64,000 nucleotides of DNA from assembly GCA_035948315.1 (NCBI GenBank), contig DASZJG010000058.1, positions 291,118 through 355,117 on the forward strand, written 5' to 3'. How positions within the stretch are numbered: position 1 is the first letter of the stretch; every line of letters starts with the position of its first letter. The stretch comes from CAJCJE01 sp035948315. GTDB taxonomy: Bacteria > Actinomycetota > Actinomycetes > Mycobacteriales > Pseudonocardiaceae. The notes under the pieces were generated by a model. The model saw only the letters and a program-made list of their open reading frames with translations. It did not search any database and was not told the DNA's origin. Positions 56,753 through 64,000 of this stretch are shown piece by piece. A program made the position numbers and the translations under genes.

Positions 56753-56843
56753 AAGGACCTTCGGGTGGCCCCTTGACGATAGAAGCCTGCCAGGTTGCGT
56801 ATCGAGGCGACCACATGACCGGGGCCTGGGTGCATACCGCGGG

Positions 56844-56915
56844 GTGGTGGGACGAGGGTTCGCGCTGTTGCACTGGTTCAGGAGGCTCCGGTGGGAGATC
56901 CGCAATGACATCCAG
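56844..56915 (+). mobile_element. IS5-type transposase remnant
   Basis: About 24 codons encode VVGRGFALLHWFRRLRWEIR and NDIQ, close to the conserved C-terminal block of IS5-family transposases (VVERTFAWLHQFKRLR). No full element or terminal repeats are visible. A decayed fragment between the AlkP-superfamily gene and the chitinase promoter. Confidence 0.5.
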
Positions 56916-57034
56916 GGGCGTTCCTCCGGTTGAGATATTCCATCATCTGCTTCCGGCGACTGCTCAACCGTCAACTGTCAATTATGTTAGGACCTATTAT
57001 GGGTCCTTGACCGTTCCGTCCGCCGCATCCGCAA

Positions 57035-57093
57035 ATTGGTCTGCGCCAATTCGGACGATTGGTCTTGACCAATCCGTTTGCCGCGCGTACAAC
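57035..57093 (+). promoter_or_regulatory. Chitinase promoter with two tandem DasR-like (dre) sites
   Basis: ATTGGTCTGCGCCAAT (57035-57050) and ATTGGTCTTGACCAAT (57058-57073) are 23 bp apart, start to start. Both resemble the dre consensus ACTGGTCTAGACCAGT bound by DasR, the N-acetylglucosamine-responsive GntR repressor of streptomycete chitinase genes. The second site contains a -35-like TTGACC (57065), 17 bp before TACAAC (57088), a -10-like box. Repression without chitin-derived sugars is the expected outcome. Confidence 0.7.
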
Positions 57094-57167
57094 AAAAAAT
57101 CACCGTGCCGACCCACCGGCTCGGCGAGGTGCTCAATCCCACGGCTCCTCTCGCCTTTGGAGGGTTC

Positions 57168-58439
57168 ATGCGGCTCGGAAAACGGATTCTTCACGCAGCA
57201 CTCACAGCCGGCACGGCGTTCGGGCTGGCAGTCGGCGGATCGGTTCTCGCGATGGCCTCGGCGCCCGCCGCACAGGCGGCCACCACATGCGCCGCGGCGT
57301 GGAGTTCCACCACCGTCTACACCGCCGGCCAGCAGGCCAGCGAAAACGGGATCGACTACACCGCCAACTACTGGACCCAGGGCAACGACCCGGCCACCAA
57401 CAACGGCGGCAGCGGCTCCGGACAACCCTGGACGTCCGACGGCGCGTGCACCGGCGGCGGGGGCGGAGGAGGCGGCGGCGGAACGGGTTCGGTGAGCGGC
57501 CTGCTCTTCAGCCCGTACAAGGACGTCACTATCAACATGAACTGGAACACCTACCAGATGCAGTCGGCCGTGGAAGGGTCCGACCTGCCGGTGGTGGGTT
57601 CCGGGAGCCTGGTGTCGCAGTACATCCCGAAGCTGCCCGCGCTCACGGCCGCGTTCGCCACAGGCCAGTGTGGCAGCGAGAACTGGGGAGGTGTCTCGGG
57701 CGCCAACTGGGCCACGGAGAACGTGCCCCAGCTCCAGGCCGCCAACCTGAACTACGTCGTATCGACCGGCGGTGAGGCGGGAACCTTCACCTGCGGCTCG
57801 ACGGCCGGTATGGAATCCTTCATCGCCCGCTACGCCAGCCCGAACCTGGTCGGCATCGATTTCGACATCGAGGGCGGCCAGAGCCAGTCGGACATTCAGA
57901 GCCTCGTCGCCGCCGCGGCGGGAGCACAAGCGCAGTACCCGAAGCTGCAGTTCTCCTTCACACTCGCCACGCTGGGTGCCTCCGACGGCAGCTACGGCGG
58001 AGTGAACTCGCTCGGCAACGAGGTCGTCCAGGCGGTGCTCGGCTCCGGCCTGAACAACTACGTCATCAACCTGATGACGATGGACTTCGGCAGCGCGTCC
58101 AGCGGCGTGTGCGTAGTCGTCTCCGGCAGCTGCGAGATGGCGCAGTCGGCGATCCAGGCGGTGACGAACCTCGAGCACACCTACGGAATCCCGGCGAGCA
58201 AGATCGCCGTCACGCCGATGATCGGCCTGAACGACAACACCAGTGAGACCTTCACCACCGGGGATGTGAACACGCTGACGTCCTACGCGGTCAGCAACGG
58301 CCTGGCCGGGCTGCACTTCTGGTCGCTGGACCGGGACACGCCCTGCTCCGACACCTATGCGTCCCCCACCTGCAACTCCGTCTCCAGCACGACACCGCTG
58401 GAATACACCAACGACTTCCTGAGCAACCTCGGGGACTGA
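57168..58439 (+). CDS. Secreted GH18 chitinase with N-terminal chitin-binding domain
   Basis: 423 aa from the ATG at 57168, after GGAGGG. Signal peptide at residues ~1-38 (LAVGGSVLAMASAPAAQA). A CBM5/12 chitin-binding domain follows at ~40-93 (WSSTTVYTAGQQASENGIDY). A poly-Gly linker joins it to a GH18 catalytic domain from ~107. The GH18 strand-4 motif is GIDFDIEGG with the catalytic Glu near residue 234. The first Asp of the usual DxxDxDxE reads as Val/Gly here (LVGIDFDIE), seen in some actinobacterial GH18 enzymes. It degrades chitin outside the cell. Promoter with tandem DasR-like sites; GC-rich hairpin after the stop. Confidence 0.93.
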   Translation: MRLGKRILHAALTAGTAFGLAVGGSVLAMASAPAAQAATTCAAAWSSTTVYTAGQQASENGIDYTANYWTQGNDPATNNGGSGSGQPWTSDGACTGGGGGGGGGGTGSVSGLLFSPYKDVTINMNWNTYQMQSAVEGSDLPVVGSGSLVSQYIPKLPALTAAFATGQCGSENWGGVSGANWATENVPQLQAANLNYVVSTGGEAGTFTCGSTAGMESFIARYASPNLVGIDFDIEGGQSQSDIQSLVAAAAGAQAQYPKLQFSFTLATLGASDGSYGGVNSLGNEVVQAVLGSGLNNYVINLMTMDFGSASSGVCVVVSGSCEMAQSAIQAVTNLEHTYGIPASKIAVTPMIGLNDNTSETFTTGDVNTLTSYAVSNGLAGLHFWSLDRDTPCSDTYASPTCNSVSSTTPLEYTNDFLSNLGD

Positions 58440-58454
58440 CGAAGAACCAGAGCG

Positions 58455-58482
58455 GGCCGCGCACGAACTACCGTGCGCGGCC
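58455..58482 (+). terminator. Hairpin terminator of the GH18 chitinase gene
   Basis: An 11-bp stem, GGCCGCGCACG against CGTGCGCGGCC, with a 6-base loop, 15 bp after the chitinase stop. Confidence 0.8.
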
Positions 58483-58655
58483 TGCCCATTCATCCGGGGA
58501 CGTGCTCGCCCCCAAGGTGTCAGGTCTCATCGCCGAGCGGATGGCGAATACCGCCAGCGCGGCAGGCGCCGCCAGCAGTACGCAGGGGCGGCCGACGCTA
58601 TGGGTGCCAACAGCGACAACGCGTCCCGAGCACCGCGCACCTCGTGTCGCATTTG

Positions 58656-58690
58656 GGGCCGGGCCGGTGGAAGGACACCCAGCCCGGCCC
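58656..58690 (-). terminator. Hairpin terminator of the RlpA-like gene
   Basis: GGGCCGGGC (58656-58664) pairs with GCCCGGCCC (58682-58690), 12 bp beyond the stop of the minus-strand RlpA-like gene. The stretch between this and the chitinase terminator shows no gene. Confidence 0.55.
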
Positions 58691-58702
58691 GAATGCGAGG
58701 TA

Positions 58703-59125
58703 TCAGTGCAGGATTTCTTCGGTGACGACGATATGACCATCGTCAGGGTTGATGCTGCCACCGAGCCGCTGGAAAGCACCGTCCGTCAGGTCTAGGCACT
58801 TGGGCACGTCCGGGGTCCAGCTATAGGTGCCCCGGTCATTGATTTTCACGGTCAACGTCTTGTGGTTCTTGACATTGGTCACCTTGACCCGCGTTCCGAA
58901 CGCCAACTGCGGACTCCGACTCTGCGAGGTCGCCGCGGTGTTCGCGTTTCCGTCGTAGAGATCGCCGTTGGCGGTGTGCGCACCGGGGGGCTCCGGCCCA
59001 TAATGGGTTGCCCAGCAGTTCTGGCCAGCAGGCGGGTTGTCGCCGGGCGTGGCGGCACTGACCGGAGCTACGGCGAGCGCGACGGCCGCCGTGATCAGAC
59101 CGGCCACGATTGCGATTTTTCGCAT
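58703..59125 (-). CDS. Secreted RlpA/expansin-like double-psi beta-barrel protein
   Basis: 140 aa from the ATG at 59125, preceded by GAGGA. Signal peptide IAIVAGLITAAVALAVAPV, then one double-psi beta-barrel: NGDLYDGNANTAATS, LAFGTRVKVTNVKNHKTLTV, the RlpA signature KINDRG, and CLDLTDGAFQRLGG with an Asp at the catalytic position of RlpA/expansins. Bacterial expansin-like proteins loosen polysaccharide walls; RlpA enzymes cleave denuded peptidoglycan. A lone barrel with no cellulose-binding domain does not decide between these. It lies between two chitinases, end to end with the GH18 gene and in series with GH19. Confidence 0.82.
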   Translation of the reverse strand: MRKIAIVAGLITAAVALAVAPVSAATPGDNPPAGQNCWATHYGPEPPGAHTANGDLYDGNANTAATSQSRSPQLAFGTRVKVTNVKNHKTLTVKINDRGTYSWTPDVPKCLDLTDGAFQRLGGSINPDDGHIVVTEEILH

Positions 59126-59180
59126 CGAGTTGTCCTCACGAAAATCAGGATTTGACATTTCTCAGTTTTGCCTTCGAGAA

Positions 59181-59927
59181 TCAGCAGGACAAATTACTCC
59201 CAGCACTGACGCCCAAAATGCCGACGTATTTCTGGTAGCGGTTGATCCGGTCCTGCATCTCCGAGGTATTCTTGCCATTGCACTCGAGATCACCGTTGAT
59301 GCTGCGGATCGTCGCACCGAAGCCCTTGCCGTTGACCATCGCGGCGTGCGCGGTCATCGACCCAGCACCGTTCTGCGAGTTCCAGAACCACAGCCCGGTC
59401 TTCCACGAGGTGGCGGAATTGCTGGACACCTGGTCCGGGTTGTTCAGCAGATCGATGTGCAGCGCGTCACCGGCCGCCTTGTAGTTGAAGTTCCAGCTCA
59501 GCTGAAGCGGCCCTCGACCGTAGTACGCGGACTGACCAGCCGGGCAGCCATAGGGTTGACTTCGGTCGCAGTAGTTCCCATAGTTAGCGGTGTTCTGCTC
59601 CTTGATGTACCGCAGGTCGCCGGTCTCGTGGCCGACGTTGGCGAGGAAGGCGGCAGCCTCCTGCTTCTCGGTCGTCGCACTACCGGTGTTGGCAAAACCG
59701 GGATAGGCGCTCAGTGCGTCAACCAGACCCTGATAGCTGTAGAACGAATTCTTATTGGGGAACATCTGGTTAAACTGCGACTCGCTGACCACGAACGAGG
59801 CAGCCGAGGCGTCATGCACGCCAGGTTGATCGGTTGCCGCTGACGCGATCATTGGCGCCGTCACCGCAACGGCTCCTGCAACGGCTATCGCGGACACCGC
59901 GGCTACGACACGACGACGTATCGACAT
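59181..59927 (-). CDS. Secreted GH19 family chitinase
   Basis: 248 aa from the ATG at 59927, preceded by AAGGGG. Signal peptide VAAVSAIAVAGAVAVTAPMI. The single GH19 catalytic domain shows the glutamate motif FLANVGHETG (catalytic Glu near residue 101) and the second block YYGRGPLQLSWNFNY. CNGKNTSEMQDRINRYQKY near the C-terminus is also typical. It has no chitin-binding module, unlike the GH18 neighbour. GH19 enzymes are endochitinases, in actinomycetes often antifungal. A shortened dre-like palindrome (CTGGTTGGACCAG, 60145-60157) lies about 220 bp upstream. Confidence 0.92.
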   Translation of the reverse strand: MSIRRRVVAAVSAIAVAGAVAVTAPMIASAATDQPGVHDASAASFVVSESQFNQMFPNKNSFYSYQGLVDALSAYPGFANTGSATTEKQEAAAFLANVGHETGDLRYIKEQNTANYGNYCDRSQPYGCPAGQSAYYGRGPLQLSWNFNYKAAGDALHIDLLNNPDQVSSNSATSWKTGLWFWNSQNGAGSMTAHAAMVNGKGFGATIRSINGDLECNGKNTSEMQDRINRYQKYVGILGVSAGSNLSC

Positions 59928-60822
59928 TCCACTACCCCTTACCCGAGAGTGAAGTCCTGGTTTCCCGTCAACAACCGTGCCCGTTTTTCCGACAGAGGAT
60001 TCAATACTGGTGCGACAACGGTTTGCAGGCCCGGCGGCCCGTGCACCGCTAATAATGCCCGACTGGGCGGGCGCCGCAAGACTGTAACCGTCAGATCAGT
60101 CTTTGGGGTAGGGACCAGTCTTCCTAGTTTCGACGTGGTCACCTGGTTGGACCAGCTTAAATCCCGAGCTTCTCGTTACCTATCACGAAAGTTCTCCATA
60201 TTGGAGGTCGGCAAAAAACTACCGCAAGAAAGGAAGTCTGCTGGCCTACACCGATAGAGTGGTGCGGAATTCGCCCATCAGTCGCTGGCCGTGACATCAA
60301 CTGGGCTACCAGGCGATTCGCCAGTAGGTCGGCTACGGTGCCCAGATCGGGTAAGCTGGCCGACTACGCCAAAGCCGACCAGTCGCAGTTCAGGAGCGCT
60401 GCCAGGTCGACCAGGGCATTCGCAACCACCGCGGCATCGAACGCCGCACCGCCCGCCGTCTGATGGCCGGCACCGCCCACTACCCGCCGGCCGACCTCTA
60501 CTTGCCGTGAAAACCCGACCGGCAGGCAAATCGGCACAGCACGGCGTCGGCGGTGCCCGCCGCAGGGTTCACCGGCACGATCCTCCCCGCCGCGAGTTAC
60601 CAGCCTCGAGGAGGAAACATGAGCGCATTTCCGCACACGCCACAACAGATTGGCGTGTGATCGACCCCCACCGGGGAAGCCCTCAGCGCGGGTACCGCAC
60701 GGCAAGCCACGTGATGTGCACTGCCGCGGTATCCGCCGGTCCGATCACACTCCGTACAGGCCGCGCTGACCGCTCGAGCGCTACTCGACCTCGGCGCGGG
60801 AAACGTCGAACCGGCCCTATGG
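59928..60822. other. 895-bp region without a recognisable gene
   Basis: Upstream region of the GH19 gene, then apparently decayed sequence. A 13-bp palindrome (60145-60157) close to half of a DasR site is the only strong structure near the promoter. A stop-terminated frame at 60391-60510 encodes ~39 residues (RNHRGIERRTARRLMAGTAH) that I cannot assign and that may be a gene tail. Confidence 0.45.
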
Positions 60823-61258
60823 TGTGGTGATCAAGCTTTCCTGCGTGCGCACGCGAAAACTCTGCTGGCATGCGACTTTTTCCACGTAGATCTCGTGGAT
60901 CTCACTCGTGTCTATGTATTTTTCGTGATCGAGGTCCGGACGCGCCAGGTTCGCATCCTTGGTGTCACTCGGCATCCGAATGCGACCTGGGTGACCCAGT
61001 TGGCCAGGAACTTTGTCTCGGACCTCAGTGACCGCGGCGCAGCGTTCCGCTTCCTGATCCGGGATCGCGACAGCAAGTTCACCGACGCGTTCGACGCTGT
61101 CTTTGCGTCCGAGGGTATCGAGATCAAGAAGTCGGCCCCGCGGTGTCCGAGAATGAACGCGTATGCCGAACGCTGGGTCAAAAGCGGTCCGGGCTGAGCG
61201 CACCGATCGGATGCTCATTGCCGGCGGCCGACACCTGCAGGCCGTGCCCGCCCGCCGG
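60823..61258 (+). mobile_element. Frameshifted IS481-type transposase (integrase core) remnant
   Basis: Encodes AKTLLACDFFHVDLVDLTRV, FLIRDRDSKFTDAFDAVFA and MNAYAERWV, the three blocks carrying the D, D and E of an integrase-core (DDE) transposase of IS481 type. The frame then breaks: AAAA at 61180-61183 has one base too many, and the sequence resumes one frame over as VRAERTDRMLIAGGRHLQAV before decaying. The N-terminal helix-turn-helix half is missing. An inactive element. Confidence 0.75.
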
Positions 61259-61434
61259 ATCACCCGGAACGATCCCTGCGGCGACCACGGCACGGTCAGG
61301 TCGCCTCTGCTGTGCGGACGACAAGGTGACCAACATCGTCTGCGCCCTTCGGCTGGGGCTCAACGCGAATGGTCCATCAGTTGGATTCCCCAAGAGTTGA
61401 TCATCAGAAATGTGGTGCTCAGATGTAGCCGGCC

Positions 61435-62247
61435 TCAACAATTTCCTGTGGCGACATGGTCGAGATTCGGCGATTCGTCGACGAAAGAGGAACGCAGGAT
61501 CGCCAGGCTCTGCGCGAGTAGCCGCGAGACGTGGACTTGCGACATCCCCATCCGCTGCGCGATTTGGCTCTGGGTCAGCTCTTCGAAGAATCGCAGCCGA
61601 ACGATCTCGGCCTCGCGCCGAGGCAACCGAGTCATCGCCTGACCCAGGGTCTCGCGATTCTCAACGTGCTCAAAGCGGGCGTCGAACACGCCGAGCTCGG
61701 CAGAGCCGGTGTCCGAACTGTCATTACGTTGCGTCGGGATGTCCAGGCTGTCCGGGTGGTAGGCCATCCCGGCCTGGAGGCCCTGATAGACGTCCTCGAC
61801 GGGTAGTCCGAGATATGCCGCGATCTGTGCGGGTCGGGGCGAGGTCCCATGCTCCAGAACCAGCTTGTTCACGGCGGTCGCGATCTTCCGGTTGAGTTCC
61901 TTGAGTCCGCGCGGTACCGAGACTGTCCAGGTGTAATCCCGGAAATATCGGCGAACCTCGCCCATGATGGTCGGCACCGCGAACGCGACGAAGTCACCGC
62001 GATCGGGGTTGAACCGGTCAACGGCGTAGATGAGTCCCAATCTCGCGACTTGCCGCAGGTCGTCGATGGGTTGGCCACGATCGCGATATCGTTGCGCGAT
62101 GTGCTCGGCCAGCGGTAGGTGGCCGGTGAGCAGGATCTGTCTGATCTCGTCGCGTTCCGCGCCAGAAATCGCCGGTTCCGCGAGCCGGCGGAACAACGGC
62201 AGGAACTGATCATATTCGTTGTCACGGCGGCGTTTCGACACTGGCAT
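61435..62247 (-). CDS. SigB/SigF-type alternative sigma factor
   Basis: 270 aa from the ATG at 62247 (a GTG at 62280 would add 11 residues). All regions of a group 3 sigma-70 factor are present. Region 2 reads DDLRQVARLGLIYAVDRFNP, with AVPTIMGEVRRYFRDYTWTV following. Region 3 reads RPAQIAAYLGLPVEDVYQG. Region 4 reads LPRREAEIVRLRFFEELTQSQIAQRMGMSQVHVSRLL. This is the stress/sporulation SigB/F/G class. No anti-sigma or anti-anti-sigma gene is adjacent, so control is not visible. Nothing ties it to the chitinases or the toxin. Confidence 0.92.
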   Translation of the reverse strand: MPVSKRRRDNEYDQFLPLFRRLAEPAISGAERDEIRQILLTGHLPLAEHIAQRYRDRGQPIDDLRQVARLGLIYAVDRFNPDRGDFVAFAVPTIMGEVRRYFRDYTWTVSVPRGLKELNRKIATAVNKLVLEHGTSPRPAQIAAYLGLPVEDVYQGLQAGMAYHPDSLDIPTQRNDSSDTGSAELGVFDARFEHVENRETLGQAMTRLPRREAEIVRLRFFEELTQSQIAQRMGMSQVHVSRLLAQSLAILRSSFVDESPNLDHVATGNC

Positions 62248-62384
62248 GGGGTACCCGAATTTCGAGAAGCGCAACACCACGACGTCCGAACGCGAGAAGT
62301 ACGATTTCGGACCGGCGGCGCTACGGAGTAGGCGCTCCTGACCGGCTGTGTGTTCAACCGTGCCTTCTCAGCCTATCCCCTGGG

Positions 62385-62560
62385 TCAGTGCGTGGACAAC
62401 CGCACGTCCGCGACGCTCGCCACGACAGTGTGCTCCAGCAGGTCAGGCTCGATCGAGATCGGCTGGTTACCGACGGTCATACTACCTTCTCGGGAGTCAC
62501 TCCACGGCACTGAGCCAGCCGGGCGATGTCGGCCTGGCCACGCTCAGGATCAACAGTCAT
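62385..62560 (-). other. Two tiny overlapping ORFs between the SDR and sigma-factor genes
   Basis: A 27-codon frame from 62560 (MTVDPERGQADIARLAQCRG) ends in ATGA overlap with a 31-codon frame from 62480 (MTVGNQPISIEPDLLEHTVV). The second start follows GAGAAGG. The arrangement looks like coupled genes, but neither peptide is recognisable. It may be one decayed small gene. Confidence 0.3.
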
Positions 62561-62578
62561 CGAATGCGTACGGACGGT

Positions 62579-63586
62579 TTACCCGCCGCGGCCCCGCCGG
62601 GACAGACCCCACCAGCCAGTGGCTGCCACCGCGAGCATGCCTACGAGAGCAGCGAGCAAGCCATGGTGCTGGCTGGCCCACCACTGCGGACTGCGTTGTG
62701 CAGAGCGGGAATCGAACATACCGTGCGCGCCGAAGTCGTGGCCTTTCCTTCCGTCCGCAGGATGCCACAGGTTCGCCGGTTGGTCCGGATCGCGCGGCTG
62801 GCCGGTCTGTTGGGGTCGAGCAGGCTGGGCGCTATGGCGTTGGCGGCAAGCGTACCCATGGTGCTGCCGCCCACCCAGTACTCCCGACGACGGGGGTGAT
62901 CGGCGGCGTGGAGCACTGCTTCGGCGGCGATTTCGGGTTGGTAGATCGGCGGCACCGGCTGCGCGTTGCGCGGCAACCGGGACAACACCCCAGGAGAACT
63001 GCGGAGTGTTCACCGCAGGCATCTGCACCATCGTTACGTGTACTCCGCTGCGTTCGTGCAGCAGTTCGCAGCGCAGCGACTCGTGGAAGCCCTGGATGGC
63101 GTGTTTCGCGCCGCAGTATGCGCTCTGCAGTGGGATACCGCGATAAGCCAGTGCGGAGCCGACATGAACGATCGTGCCGCTGTCACGCGGTTTCATCCGT
63201 TGTAGGGCGGCCATCGTGCCGTACACATAGCCCAGATAGGCGACTTCGGTCACACGGCGGAACTCGTCCGGCCGGATCTGGTCGAACGGCGCGAAGACCG
63301 AGGTGAACGCCACGTTCACCCACACGTCGATCGGGCCGAGTTCCTCCTCGACCCGATCGGCAGCCGCCAACACCTGGTCGCAGTCCGCGATATCGGTCGG
63401 GATCGTCAGTGCGATCCCACCCGAATCGCGAATCGCTTCCGCTGCGGCGTTCAGGCCGCTCTCGCCCCGGGCCAGCAACGCGACCCGGTCGCCGCGCCGG
63501 CCGAACGCTTCGGCGCTCGCGCGGCCGATACCACCGCTCGCACCGGTGACCACTACAACGCGTGACCTCTGCTTGTCTTCCGTCAT
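62579..63586 (-). pseudogene. Short-chain dehydrogenase gene broken by a frameshift and a deletion
   Basis: From the ATG at 63586 the first ~200 codons encode an SDR: TGASGGIGRAS, then HVGSALAYRGIPLQSAYCGAKHA split by the catalytic YxxxK. The frame is lost at a GGGG run (62988-62991, one G too many) and the expected sequence continues one frame over (LSRLPRNAQPVPPIYQPE, REYWVGGSTMGTLAANA). Near 62825-62815 it returns to the first frame after an apparent loss of about nine codons (QQTGQPRDPDQPANLWHP), ending with a hydrophobic tail (LLAALVGMLAVAATG). This SDR type is common in actinomycetes. It is probably dead, unless one shift is a sequencing error. Confidence 0.75.
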
Positions 63587-63890
63587 CGCACCTCCCGGCT
63601 GTCCCAGCGATACCCGTGGCCGGGCAGCCTCAACCTTTTCGCTGTTGAGAGACTCGGCGACGTGATGGCCGGAGTCGATCCCGTGTCCGTTGCCCTCGCA
63701 CACGCTGGCAACTCCTGTATGCGGCCAGGGACGGTCGGTCTGATCGGGAGGGTTGGCGGCCACAGCTCCCGGGTACACCAGTTAGAGAGCGACGAGCGCG
63801 AATCTGCCAGGCCGCCGCCGCTGCCTCGAACCGGTACCGCGATCGAGGAACCATCTGTCCACCTAGATGATTGATGCGGTGAAGTTGGTG
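63587..63890. other. 304-bp intergenic region without a recognisable gene
   Basis: Between the broken SDR gene and the transposase at the right edge. No frame with a recognisable domain is seen on either strand; one end of the IS982-like element should lie here, but I could not place its terminal repeat. Confidence 0.4.
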
Positions 63891-64000
63891 TCAGTGATCG
63901 AACGCGATCAGTGACCTTTTGCTGGTCACGCCGGTCATCCAGTTGTGCCAGATGGCGGCGGCCATGGCCAGCAGGCGCTGCGCGACGCGGGTGAGCACCC
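63891..64000 (-). mobile_element. IS982-like transposase, C-terminal end (runs off right edge)
   Basis: The last 36 codons before the stop at 63891 read VLTRVAQRLLAMAAAIWHNW, then KRSLIAFDH. This matches the conserved end of actinobacterial IS982/IS5-group transposases (AIWHNW...KRSLIAYDH). The rest lies beyond the window, so its integrity is unknown. Confidence 0.7.

Noticed and set aside
60145..60157. CTGGTTGGACCAG as a DasR operator for the GH19 chitinase
   Set aside because: It has the right half-sites but is one base short of the dre spacing and lies about 220 bp upstream, so I mention it only as a weak possibility.

Overview
This is high-GC DNA from a filamentous actinomycete. Codon use, GTG starts, an AfsR-type SARP regulator, secreted chitinases behind DasR-like operators and a SigB/SigF-type sigma factor all fit. 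A Pseudonocardiaceae-like genus is my guess only; nothing fixes the genus. I see no tRNA, rRNA or CRISPR.

Left edge (1-5.2 kb): a translationally coupled minus-strand operon with an AtuA-family protein, an in-frame fusion of an AtuA-like small domain to a CocE/NonD hydrolase, and a second CocE/NonD hydrolase cut by the window edge. A plus-strand esterase gene stops right after its oxyanion-hole motif and looks truncated.

5.2-18.9 kb: a compact terpenoid cluster. One minus-strand operon encodes, in transcription order, 4-hydroxyphenylpyruvate dioxygenase, a membrane acyltransferase, a UbiA prenyltransferase, a GGPP-type prenyl synthase, a squalene-hopene-cyclase-like protein lacking the usual catalytic Asp, a PHBH-fold flavin monooxygenase and a MonCI/LasC-like flavin epoxidase. 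An AfsR/SARP regulator, a divergent P450 and a DoxX-like protein complete it. The set reads as a pathway to a homogentisate-derived, epoxidised and cyclised meroterpenoid. Three TGGCGT-like repeats at exact 11-bp spacing between the dioxygenase and P450 genes are a plausible SARP box. At 19.1-22 kb a SDR/MFS pair is divergent from a MarR regulator, with a near-perfect 17-bp inverted repeat between them.

22-54 kb: a toxin island on the minus strand. A fused TcB-TcC protein (2,357 aa) and a giant TcA (3,112 aa) form a Tc (ABC) toxin. The same operon continues with three tandem seven-repeat Kelch propeller genes and a DUF1906 glycoside-hydrolase-like gene, all packed with 4-bp overlaps or 3-bp gaps. 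Next come a secreted 2,220-aa RHS/YD-repeat protein and a secreted FG-GAP protein.

54-60 kb: a secreted alkaline-phosphatase/sulfatase-superfamily protein, a GH18 chitinase with a chitin-binding domain, an RlpA/expansin-like protein and a GH19 chitinase. The GH18 promoter carries two tandem DasR-like sites, one overlapping its -35 box. Chitinases beside a Tc toxin recall the chitinase-containing Tc complex of Yersinia entomophaga, although here the chitinases are separate secreted enzymes.

56.5-57 kb and 60-64 kb hold gene debris: an NmrA-like remnant, IS5- and IS481-like transposase remnants, a sigma factor, a frameshifted SDR gene and the 3' end of an IS982-like transposase at the right edge. 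This suggests the toxin/chitinase block is a mobile or recently rearranged accessory region.
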